Of a stretch of 6,247 nucleotides of DNA, positions 1-6,247 are shown in pieces. Position numbers and translations under genes: made by a program. The notes under the pieces are model-generated. The model was not told the DNA's origin, did no database searches, and worked only from the letters and a program-made list of their open reading frames with translations. The stretch covers positions 1 to 6,247 of the forward strand of contig LKUE01000330.1 in NCBI GenBank assembly GCA_001412365.1. The letters are read 5' to 3'. Source of the DNA: Desulfuromonas sp. SDB. GTDB lineage: Bacteria > SDB-A. The first letter of the stretch is position 1; each line of letters begins with the position of its first letter.

Positions 1-417
1 TAAATTTTCATAAATCTCTGAATAGGAATTATGTTTATTGTCCAGAACACAGATGGTTCCAAAAGGTCTGCCATCGGGAAGGTTAAGGGGATAACCCAAA
101 TAAGAAATCATGTCTAGTTTTATATCAGGATTGTCTTTCCAATTCTCATCTTCTAAGGCATTAGGAACCATAAGCTTTTTACCGGTACGGATAACTGTTT
201 CGCAGTATAATCCAGACGACCAAAGTTTTTCGCTTTGACCTCTGATATAAGGATTTCCCTTAGATCTGCTTGAAACTAATACTACAATTTCCGGATCATC
301 ATATTTCATAATCAAACCAGCAGGTACCTTGATTATTTCAGCCAAAATGTCCACAATTTCCTGCCAATTAGTTATTATTTCGAAAGGCACTTCAATCTTA
401 AATTCATCTACTGTCAT
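1..417 (-). CDS. GAF-domain sensory protein, N-terminal 139 residues (3' end beyond window)
   Basis: The reading frame is open from ATG at 417 to the left edge with no stop, so the gene is partial at its C-terminus. The visible residues form most of one GAF domain. A helical start around residues 12-30 is followed by the run WSSGLYCETVI, then KLMVPNALED, a DNPDI...MISYLGYPL segment, and PDGRPFGTICVLD near residues 118-130. This YC-T-VI / VPNA / YLGYPL / FGTICVLD pattern is typical of GAF modules at the front of sensor histidine kinases, PAS proteins and diguanylate cyclases. GAF domains bind small ligands or mediate signalling in the cytoplasm. No signal peptide or membrane segment is seen. 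The output domain lies outside the window, so kinase versus cyclase cannot be decided. The start is supported by a strong GGAAGGG ribosome binding site six bases upstream. The gene follows the PHP-ATPase gene on the same strand after a 254-base gap, so it is probably a separate transcription unit and may be ordinary chromosomal flank, not part of the defence locus. Confidence 0.9.
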   Translation of the reverse strand, partial: MTVDEFKIEVPFEIITNWQEIVDILAEIIKVPAGLIMKYDDPEIVVLVSSRSKGNPYIRGQSEKLWSSGLYCETVIRTGKKLMVPNALEDENWKDNPDIKLDMISYLGYPLNLPDGRPFGTICVLDNKHNSYSEIYENL

Positions 418-423
418 ATTTTG

Positions 424-430
424 CCCTTCC
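424..430 (-). promoter_or_regulatory. Ribosome binding site of the GAF-domain gene
   Basis: Read on the minus strand this is GGAAGGG, six bases before the ATG at 417. It fixes that ATG as the start. An ATG slightly further upstream (within 'gatgaaaa') is out of frame. Confidence 0.75.
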
Positions 431-451
431 TTTTTTCATCACTTAAATTAT

Positions 452-477
452 AAATTTCCCTGTTCTAACAGAAATTT
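452..477. repeat. Imperfect palindrome upstream of the GAF-domain gene
   Basis: CTGTT (460-464) and AACAG (467-471) are perfect inverted arms separated by two bases. They are flanked by AAATTT at 452-457 and again at 472-477, which pair with each other if two C residues (458-459) bulge out. The palindrome sits about 35 bases upstream of the GAF gene's ATG, where an operator or a 5' leader hairpin could act. No U-run follows on either strand, so it does not look like an intrinsic terminator. Short AT-rich palindromes also occur by chance, so a regulatory role is only a suggestion. Confidence 0.35.
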
Positions 478-619
478 TCAAATAGTCCGTTCTCTTTAAT
501 GTATTAAATTTTTGTTATCATCATATATTCTAAACGCACATAACATCTTAGCTAATTTGCTATAGGTTTACGGTGTACAGACTTTGAATGACCCAAAAAC
601 TTGAAAAACCGTACAGTCC

Positions 620-645
620 CTGCAGTCAAGTTGAGCCAATGTTTA
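620..645 (+). repeat. Possible decayed attC-like arm downstream of the PHP-ATPase gene
   Basis: On the plus strand this stretch reads CTGCAGTC, AAGTTGAGCC, then AATGTTTA. It resembles the better-formed element at 3846-3872 in the same orientation. CAGTC and AGTTGA are shared with a one-base spacing change, and both end in a GTT(T/G)...TAT-like tail. In the minus direction it lies about 27 bases past the PHP-ATPase stop codon, where a cassette recombination site would be expected. The second arm of an attC hairpin is not recognisable, so this is either a relic or a chance resemblance. Confidence 0.25.
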
Positions 646-671
646 TGTTTTTAGAATTTTAACTATAAAAA

Positions 672-3600
672 TTATACATTAAAATATTTTAAACGCCTAA
701 TATCAAAAGCCTTAATTGTTCCTTCTAATATTTTTGAAGCGAATTCGTTAATATTAGGATTTTCGATAGCACCAGATTCAAAATCAACTTTATTTTTATT
801 TTTTTTATCAATACTTACATATATCAACTGTTCAGAATCACCAACGATTGCTAAATTAGGATTATGTGTTACTAATATTACTTGACGTCTTTTTTTAGTT
901 TGTTTTATGAAATGAACTAATATTTTATATATGCTCTCATTATCTAAATTTTCTTCTGGTTGATCAATGATTAGTGGGATGTTGTCTTTATCTAACATTA
1001 GATAAAATACAATAAGCATAGCACCCTTCTCACCAGGAGATAATTCTGTTATATATTTATCCCCAAGTTTTAATTCATATGAAGGTTCAAGGTAGTCAAT
1101 TGAAAATATAAAATTGTAAAAATCTAAATTTATTTCACTGTTAACTTGCTCATTTATATATCTTCGTTCATTATGATAACCTTGCCTTTTATCATACTCC
1201 AAATTCTCTATTAATTCTTTTAAAACTTCTTCTAAAGTGTCATTTTTCTGAAAATTTTTATTTTCAACAATTAGTTTAATCCTTTGTTTACCTTGGTCTT
1301 TTTGATAAAATGATCCCATTTTATTTTGATTAATAAAATAAAGAAATTTATCACTAAAATTAGATTTTAATTTTAGATCAACATCAATATTTATTTCATA
1401 ATCTTTTAAAATTCCTTTATAAGATTTAATTTCTGAATCCACTGATCCTTTTAGTTTATTGTAAATATTTACCAGTTCTAACTTTTTGCTTAATATCTCT
1501 ACAGTTTTATCTAATCTTTTTTTTCTTAAATTTGAAATTTCATTATTCAATCGTTCTTCTATATATTTTATTTGTGCATTATACCATTTAATTGTTTTTA
1601 GTTCTGTTTCATTACCTTCTATAGTAGATTTTTCTTTTTCCCACGTTTTTAATTTTTCTTTGAAATCCTGATATTTTTTATAAGGAGATGAAAGCTCATT
1701 TTTTAAAGTTCTTATTTCTTTATCAAGCTTTTCCAATTGAATTATATAACTATCTTTTTCAAGTATTTTATGTTCTTTTGTTGGATAATTTGATAATATT
1801 TTCTGCTTAGTCAAAAGTTGCTTCGTAATTTTTGAATGTTCTTTCTTCTTTTTATCAATTTTATTTTCTAATTGGATCAAGTTGAATTGATATTGAAATA
1901 ATTGCTCAATGTCTATTGAATATTTTTTTAGATTTTCTTTTTTCTTGGATAAAAATCTTTTAATTTCATCTTCAAAACGATTAAAATCCTCTTTAATATT
2001 TGTTAGTTCTTCAATCTCTTGATTTAGGATAATTAATTTCTCTTTTTTATCAGAGATAATCTTTTCTAATTCATCTTTGTTTTTGTTTTTCTCATCAAGT
2101 TTTTTTGTAATTTCTTCATTATGATCTTTTGTAGATTCATCTAAATCAGGATTTTTTACTTCTTGTGGTTTTATTTTTTGATGTTCTTCTAATTCTTTCT
2201 TTTTTATTTTAAGCTCTTTCTCCAATTTTTCTTTGAAAGTTGGATGTGCTTTATTTTCAAGCTCAATTAATTGAATATTAATATTGTTTATTTCTTTCTC
2301 TATTAATTCAATATCCTTTTTTATGCTTTCTTTTTTATACTGGATGAGTTCTGAAAAAGAATTTCTGCCTAATTTTTCTTCATCTGGTAAGTATGAAAAA
2401 ACAATATCTTCTAAAGTCTTTTCAAACTCATAACTTTCAAGATTATTTGTTAATTTTTCAAAAAAACTTTGTGGTAAATATCTGACTCGTTCTGGTGCAT
2501 TAAAATCGGTAGAATCGGAAAGGTATCTTGTAACAGTATCTCCATCTGCCCATTCAAGAGTTGCTTTAAAATTTTTCGCTAATCCATCTTTTAAAAAGCG
2601 TTCTCTATTTAAAAATGAGAAATCTTCATAATGATGAGAATTACCACATAAACCAATTATATCCGTAAGCGCACTTTTACCATTACCTTTATTGCCAATT
2701 ATTGACACCATACCATAATTCAACATTATTTGAAGGTCTTTAAACCAAATCCCTTTTTCTTCTGTGTAACCATCTATTTTTGTTATAAAAATATTCTTTA
2801 TAAATTTGGTTTTATTGGCTTTGACTCTTTCTAATAATTCAGGGATTTCACCAACAAAAATCCTTTCATCAGGCTCAAACAGGATTTCAGATAATCCTTC
2901 AAATGTTGTGTTTGCTTTAATCCAAGTAAAAGAATTGCCAATTCTATCTTTATTATTTGAAGAAGAAAAATAATGTGCATCACTACAATCTAATAATAAA
3001 TCCTTGACTTCCTGCTCTTTAAGTTTTCTTTTTGCAGTTGCCCATTTTTCAGGTGATTCTGAAGCGGTAAATATAATATTTGCCTTATTAATAATACTCT
3101 TTTTGGTTGCAATCGAATTATCTGACCATTTAAGTTTGTCCCACTCTGTTTTTCCAATAGCAATTAAGTATTTATCTTTAAAAATGTCTCGATTTAATAG
3201 TTCAAAAATTTTATCTTCCTTTACGTTTAAATTATTGAATCCTTCTTCTATATCAGAACCATATTTATACAACTCTTTTAGAGGAACAGTTTCTTTAATT
3301 TTCTTACCAAGTTCTGCAATACTTTCTTTTGTAATTGCTCTGTTCCATTCAGAGCCGCCTTTTTCAAGAGTATAAGATTGCTCTAATCCATTTAAAAATT
3401 GACTTTGTATTTGTTCAATAGTTAGTTGATTTGAAAAAATTATATGGAGGTTTATTCTTTTTAAATTTCCAAAATCCACTCCTGCAAATTTTTCAATTCT
3501 AAATTCAACAACAGGTAAAATAAGTTCAATCTTTTTTAACCTACCACTTTTTTTATATTCTAAAACCTTTTTATATCCATCTAAAAATAAATAATCATTT

Positions 3601-3749
3601 ATACCAATAGATTTGAATTCTATTGGTAAATTCTCTAAATCAGTAATGAATTTTTCCCAGGTTTCATCATCATTTTTCCCATAATATTGGACAATTGATG
3701 CTGGTGTGTGAATATGCAAATCCCACTTATTCCATTCAGAGCCAACCAT
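672..3749 (-). CDS. PHP-domain/SMC-like ABC ATPase (TrlF-family AAA-like ATPase)
   Basis: This complete 1025-residue protein joins a predicted metal-dependent phosphoesterase (PHP) domain to an SMC/Rad50-type ATPase split by a long coiled coil. The PHP part spans roughly residues 1-300. Candidate metal ligands are H12 and H14 (DLHIHTP), D52 (INDY), E82 (LPVVEFR), H102 (NLHIIF), and D257 and H259 (SDAH). The ATPase N-half has Walker A at 352-359 (GNKGNGKS) and a Q-loop at Q427 (YLPQSFF). Lys/Glu-rich coiled coil with breaks runs from about 465 to 785. The C-half has the signature LSPGEKG at 903-909, Walker B ending in D929 (IPLIIDQPEE), a D-loop-like ENLDN and the switch His H962 (VTHNP). All ATPase motifs are intact. 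The only two cysteines (255, 368) are outside the coil, so there is no Rad50-style zinc hook. The ATG at 3749 is supported by an AGGA box and by the GSEWNKWDLHIHTP start typical of the family. Family members occur in defence islands. The substrate is unknown, and a nuclease triggered by ATPase sensing is inferred. The gene is very AT-rich compared with its neighbours. Confidence 0.95.
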   Translation of the reverse strand: MVGSEWNKWDLHIHTPASIVQYYGKNDDETWEKFITDLENLPIEFKSIGINDYLFLDGYKKVLEYKKSGRLKKIELILPVVEFRIEKFAGVDFGNLKRINLHIIFSNQLTIEQIQSQFLNGLEQSYTLEKGGSEWNRAITKESIAELGKKIKETVPLKELYKYGSDIEEGFNNLNVKEDKIFELLNRDIFKDKYLIAIGKTEWDKLKWSDNSIATKKSIINKANIIFTASESPEKWATAKRKLKEQEVKDLLLDCSDAHYFSSSNNKDRIGNSFTWIKANTTFEGLSEILFEPDERIFVGEIPELLERVKANKTKFIKNIFITKIDGYTEEKGIWFKDLQIMLNYGMVSIIGNKGNGKSALTDIIGLCGNSHHYEDFSFLNRERFLKDGLAKNFKATLEWADGDTVTRYLSDSTDFNAPERVRYLPQSFFEKLTNNLESYEFEKTLEDIVFSYLPDEEKLGRNSFSELIQYKKESIKKDIELIEKEINNINIQLIELENKAHPTFKEKLEKELKIKKKELEEHQKIKPQEVKNPDLDESTKDHNEEITKKLDEKNKNKDELEKIISDKKEKLIILNQEIEELTNIKEDFNRFEDEIKRFLSKKKENLKKYSIDIEQLFQYQFNLIQLENKIDKKKKEHSKITKQLLTKQKILSNYPTKEHKILEKDSYIIQLEKLDKEIRTLKNELSSPYKKYQDFKEKLKTWEKEKSTIEGNETELKTIKWYNAQIKYIEERLNNEISNLRKKRLDKTVEILSKKLELVNIYNKLKGSVDSEIKSYKGILKDYEINIDVDLKLKSNFSDKFLYFINQNKMGSFYQKDQGKQRIKLIVENKNFQKNDTLEEVLKELIENLEYDKRQGYHNERRYINEQVNSEINLDFYNFIFSIDYLEPSYELKLGDKYITELSPGEKGAMLIVFYLMLDKDNIPLIIDQPEENLDNESIYKILVHFIKQTKKRRQVILVTHNPNLAIVGDSEQLIYVSIDKKNKNKVDFESGAIENPNINEFASKILEGTIKAFDIRRLKYFNV

Positions 3750-3755
3750 AGTTTT

Positions 3756-3759
3756 TCCT
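3756..3759 (-). promoter_or_regulatory. Ribosome binding site of the PHP-ATPase gene
   Basis: AGGA on the minus strand, within 'taggaaaaact', ends six bases before the ATG at 3749 and supports that start. The presence of its own site, with a 155-base gap after the methyltransferase stop, means translation is not coupled to the upstream gene. No convincing -35/-10 pair could be chosen in the AT-rich leader at 3760-3805. Confidence 0.65.
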
Positions 3760-3807
3760 ATTAAAGATTTGATTAATAATTTATTGGCATATATTTAAAA
3801 CATAATA

Positions 3808-3872
3808 CTGCAGCTCATCGGCAGCAATGGAACGCAACGGAAATGCCAGTCCGAGTTGACGCGGTTGTTATA
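3808..3872 (+). repeat. attC-like (VCR-type) half element between the methyltransferase and PHP-ATPase genes
   Basis: Read on the minus strand from 3872, this starts TATAACAACCGCGTCAACT and continues through GGACTGGCA. This has the look of the left simple site of a Vibrio-type integron attC (TATAACAA, then G-C-TCAA-, then GGACTG). It begins 33 bases after the methyltransferase stop codon, the usual place for attC in a cassette. The segment continues to CTGCAG at 3808-3813, where ACTG can pair with CAGT. The expected complementary arm ending in GTTATA or GTTRRRY is absent beyond that, where AT-rich sequence begins. It is GC-rich compared with the AT-rich leader on its left. It could be a truncated attC or another dispersed intergenic repeat. 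The match is from memory of attC sequences, not from a search. Confidence 0.4.
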
Positions 3873-3904
3873 TCGCTTTTTTTTTATTACATGCCCATGG
3901 CGAT

Positions 3905-6247
3905 CTATTTTATTTCCCCTTCCACAATCTTGATCTCTTCCTCGGTCAGGCCGTAGAGTTTATAGACCAGCTGGTCGATTTGTTGTTCATATTCCTTTAC
4001 CTGTGACTGTTTGACGGGGTTTTGGAGGTAATCATCAGCTTTGGTGATGGTGATTATTTTGTTGACAAGTTCTATAATAATATTTTGCTCACTTTTTGAA
4101 ATTTGTTTAATAGGAATCTTACCTAAATAATAACTATCGAAATGCATTGTACGTATTGCACAAGCATATATAAATTTATATGTATACCAATTAACTAACC
4201 GAGAATTAAGTAAAGCTAAAATGTAACAAATAAAATAATTATTATCTGTTATAAATGTATTATTTATAGTATCTACACTAAGAACATTACCAAATACATC
4301 AACTGAAGATGTAATTTTAATATGTGGTTTTGGATTCTCTATGTGTGCAATAATATTTTGTGATAATATTTTTGGTTTCAATAGTTTAGTTGCCTTTTTA
4401 TAATTTAAAATAGTTTCTTCGTTTATATAACCTTTTACTCCAGTTACAGAATAACGCTGAAGCTCTTTCCCTCCTATTACAGGAATATCTCCCTTTTCTT
4501 TTAGCTTTCTTTGTAAAGGTAATCCTCGCATTGTAAAACTAACATCTTTAAGGAAAATAGTTTCATTTAATAATTTTTCAGACAATTTAATATCAATTTC
4601 AGACACATCACATAACCATGATTCATATTTGCCTATTAACTCTGTGGGAATTTCAGCGCGTTTGATAAACACTCCTTCGTCAAACTTAATTGCCTGATAT
4701 TTACTAATTTTTTGTGAGATGTGAAAAACAAAAACAACCTGCTCCAATAATACATTCTCAAATCCTTTTTCAATGTCAACAATAGTCGAAGTATTTTCAC
4801 ACAATGCTTTTACTAATGATAACCATTTTTCAGAGAATAATAAGGACTTAGGAACTATAAATGTAACGATTCCATTTTTATTTATAAATTTATTTTTGGC
4901 AAAATCAATAAAAATAGCCGCACTGTTTGAGTTGCTTGTATCTTTACATTGCTTCATAATTTTAGCTAACTGAATTTTAGGTATATCAGCTCCATACGGC
5001 GGATTGGCAATCACCACATCAAACCCGCCCTTGTTATGAAACACTTCCGAGAAATAGACCTCAAAATCAAATTCTCTATGTCCTTTGGTAATCCGGCTGA
5101 TCAGGTCATCAATCTGCTTTTTATATTCCTGCTTTATGGTTGGATTGGTCTCATTAAAATACAAGGGCTTCAGTTTTTCCATGTCACTAAAAATCTGATG
5201 GTTAAACAGGTTTTTCTCCACACCCATCAATGAATTGCCACAGACAATTTTATAATCCAGATTGGGCAGAGGCTTGATGTTCTTTATGTCCTCTTCCTCT
5301 ACTATGAGGGAGAGCCACAGCCGCAGTTTGGCGATCTCCACCGCGCCGGGGTCGATGTCCACACCGTACAGGGAATGCTCGATGCAGCAGCGCTTGAATT
5401 CATAATCATTCCGTGTATGGTCATTTAAAAATACCGAGATCACATTTCTGGCGCGCACGATTTCGTTCATCATGCCCACCGGAAATGCGCCGGATCCCAC
5501 TGCAGGGTCGCAGACCGTGATGTCTTCCAGCCAGTTATCTATGGAGGCAGCGTTTTCCCGGATGCTATCGGAGAGCAGAGCGTCGTATCCCGTGGATTTC
5601 TGGATACCCTTTTGAATTTTTTCTTGTTTGATGATGGCGGTGGCTTCATGCTCGGTGATCAGTTCCCCGACTTCAATCAGGTCTTCGATGTCTTGTTTTT
5701 GTATCTTATCCGATAGTCCGGCTTCCTCGGCCTGGGTGTAGAGGTAATTGATCAAACTCTGTTTGCACATATAGTGCACGATTTCCCGGGGGGTATAATA
5801 AACGCCAAATTTTTTGTTAAATTTATTTTCTTCACCCTTCTTTCCGCTCTTTAGCGCTTTGGTGAATTTATCGAAATTATCCGGCCGGATGGCGTTGAAT
5901 TTCTCATAAGCCTTGCCCAGCAGTTCCGGGTCAATAGCCACTTCCTTTTCCAGAGGCTCATCTTCGCGCACGGTAAAGTTGTAACGGTCAAACACATCCA
6001 AAATGCCGTCGCCAGTATCGCCTTCTTTGGTCTTGCGGGAATTGGAAAACAGGCCATCAGGCAGATTGATATCGGTAGGCACCCAGTCATAATTACCGAT
6101 AGGATCGAACAATCCACCGTTTAAGAACGGGATTTTGCAGTTGAAGTGGCTGTAATAGTGATCAACATGGCTGCGATCTATGCGCAGGGCTTCGTAAAAA
6201 AGCGGCTCCAGGATATCGTTGAAAAAATTGTCATAGCCACTGTGTTT
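3905..6247 (-). CDS. Eco57I-family type IIG-like restriction-modification methyltransferase (5' end beyond window)
   Basis: The frame is open at the right edge and ends at a TAG at 3905, giving 780 visible residues. It is predicted to transfer a methyl group from S-adenosylmethionine to adenine N6 in DNA. Family relatives join methylation, target recognition and often cleavage in one polypeptide of about 1000 residues or more, so roughly 250-300 N-terminal residues are probably missing. In order from the first visible codon: NFFNDILEPLFYEAL (7-21), FLNGGLF (41-47), YYTPREIVHYM (150-160), SAM-binding motif I DPAVGSGAF (247-255), VDIDP (295-299) and catalytic motif IV NPPYG (415-419). A predicted target-recognition region follows (about 470-725), containing the TaqI-like LLNSRLVNWY near 679-688. 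A conserved C-terminal block (about 725-780) contains VKEYEQQIDQLVYKLYGLTEEEI. The TTG at 6112 is not the real start, because it lies inside the conserved FLNGGLF. Composition changes sharply inside the gene. The fused nuclease is not visible here, so a methyltransferase-only role, for example in a multi-gene system, remains possible. Confidence 0.94.
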   Translation of the reverse strand, partial: KHSGYDNFFNDILEPLFYEALRIDRSHVDHYYSHFNCKIPFLNGGLFDPIGNYDWVPTDINLPDGLFSNSRKTKEGDTGDGILDVFDRYNFTVREDEPLEKEVAIDPELLGKAYEKFNAIRPDNFDKFTKALKSGKKGEENKFNKKFGVYYTPREIVHYMCKQSLINYLYTQAEEAGLSDKIQKQDIEDLIEVGELITEHEATAIIKQEKIQKGIQKSTGYDALLSDSIRENAASIDNWLEDITVCDPAVGSGAFPVGMMNEIVRARNVISVFLNDHTRNDYEFKRCCIEHSLYGVDIDPGAVEIAKLRLWLSLIVEEEDIKNIKPLPNLDYKIVCGNSLMGVEKNLFNHQIFSDMEKLKPLYFNETNPTIKQEYKKQIDDLISRITKGHREFDFEVYFSEVFHNKGGFDVVIANPPYGADIPKIQLAKIMKQCKDTSNSNSAAIFIDFAKNKFINKNGIVTFIVPKSLLFSEKWLSLVKALCENTSTIVDIEKGFENVLLEQVVFVFHISQKISKYQAIKFDEGVFIKRAEIPTELIGKYESWLCDVSEIDIKLSEKLLNETIFLKDVSFTMRGLPLQRKLKEKGDIPVIGGKELQRYSVTGVKGYINEETILNYKKATKLLKPKILSQNIIAHIENPKPHIKITSSVDVFGNVLSVDTINNTFITDNNYFICYILALLNSRLVNWYTYKFIYACAIRTMHFDSYYLGKIPIKQISKSEQNIIIELVNKIITITKADDYLQNPVKQSQVKEYEQQIDQLVYKLYGLTEEEIKIVEGEIK
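4066..4990 (-). other. AT-rich target-recognition segment of the methyltransferase gene (probable exchanged module)
   Basis: This part of the methyltransferase gene runs from just after the catalytic NPPYG motif to just before the conserved C-terminal block. Hand counts of G+C per 60 bases are 37 at 5341-5400, 29 at 4981-5040, 18 at 4921-4980, 13 at 4861-4920, 10 at 4201-4260, 14 at 4081-4140, 19 at 4021-4080 and 26 at 3961-4020. The low stretch coincides with the region that in type IIG enzymes carries DNA target recognition. The reading frame stays intact across both edges. The pattern fits replacement of the specificity module by recombination between conserved flanks. The edges are good to a few tens of bases only. 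Confidence 0.6.

Noticed and set aside
569-613. Inverted arms TACGGT (569-574) and ACCGTA (608-613) as a terminator or attC stem
   Set aside because: The six-base arms do not extend inward or outward, the loop is long, and such a match is easily found by chance in a spacer of this size.
418-671. tRNA, small RNA, CRISPR or extra small gene in the 254-base spacer
   Set aside because: There is no cloverleaf, no tandem repeats, and no reading frame with a ribosome binding site and recognisable product on either strand.
1486-1671. 61-codon plus-strand reading frame, and similar short ones at 4773-4973 and 5036-5233
   Set aside because: All are antisense to well-supported genes. Their hydrophobic content comes from reading Lys/Asp/Glu/Asn codons on the opposite strand.
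3004-3375. 123-codon plus-strand reading frame
   Set aside because: It is antisense to the PHP-ATPase gene, gives a Ser/Leu/Phe-rich translation typical of the complement of coding DNA, and has no recognised domain.
3877-3885. Run of nine T as an intrinsic terminator
   Set aside because: It is T-rich only on the plus strand, where there is no gene to terminate. On the minus strand it is an A-run, and no stable GC hairpin precedes it in either direction.
6110-6112. TTG as the start codon of the methyltransferase
   Set aside because: This codon is the Leu of the conserved FLNGGLF, and the frame continues upstream with family-like NFFNDILEPLFYEAL to the window edge.
5851-6117. 88-codon minus-strand reading frame with an ATG start
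   Set aside because: It overlaps the methyltransferase in another frame. The methyltransferase frame there encodes recognisable family sequence, while this frame gives an unrecognised, Cys/Met/Pro-rich product. It is a shadow.

Overview
The window is a stretch of bacterial accessory DNA in which every convincing gene lies on the minus strand. In transcription order it holds: (1) most of a type IIG-like (Eco57I-family) restriction-modification methyltransferase, 6247 to 3905, with its N-terminus outside the window; (2) a complete 1025-residue PHP-domain/SMC-like ATPase, 3749 to 672, of the kind I know as TrlF-family AAA-like ATPases; (3) the first 139 residues of a GAF-domain sensory protein, 417 to 1, which runs off the left edge. 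The 155-base gap at 3750-3904 and the 254-base gap at 418-671 contain no gene or RNA I can support. Each carries a short element resembling one arm of an integron attC (VCR-like) site.

The organism cannot be named from this sequence. Start and stop codons, AGGA/GGAAGG-type ribosome binding sites and protein styles are bacterial. The DNA is AT-rich overall. The GAF module, the Eco57I-like enzyme and the attC-like arms fit an environmental Gram-negative bacterium (for example Bacteroidota, Spirochaetota or Desulfobacterota). That is a guess.

Functionally this looks like part of a defence island: a modification/restriction enzyme followed by an ABC/SMC-type ATPase fused to a predicted metal-dependent phosphoesterase or nuclease. 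Base composition is patchy. The N-terminal and catalytic part of the methyltransferase is GC-rich (37 of 60 bases at 5341-5400). Its predicted target-recognition region is very AT-rich (10 of 60 at 4201-4260). Its last ~55 codons are intermediate (26 of 60 at 3961-4020). The PHP-ATPase gene is again very AT-rich (12 of 60 at 1501-1560), and the GAF gene is intermediate (24 of 60 at 61-120). This suggests that the specificity segment and the PHP-ATPase gene have a different history from the sequence around them.

The most interesting idea is that the PHP-ATPase works with, or guards, the adjacent R-M enzyme. That is inferred from adjacency and domain architecture; nothing in the sequence proves it.
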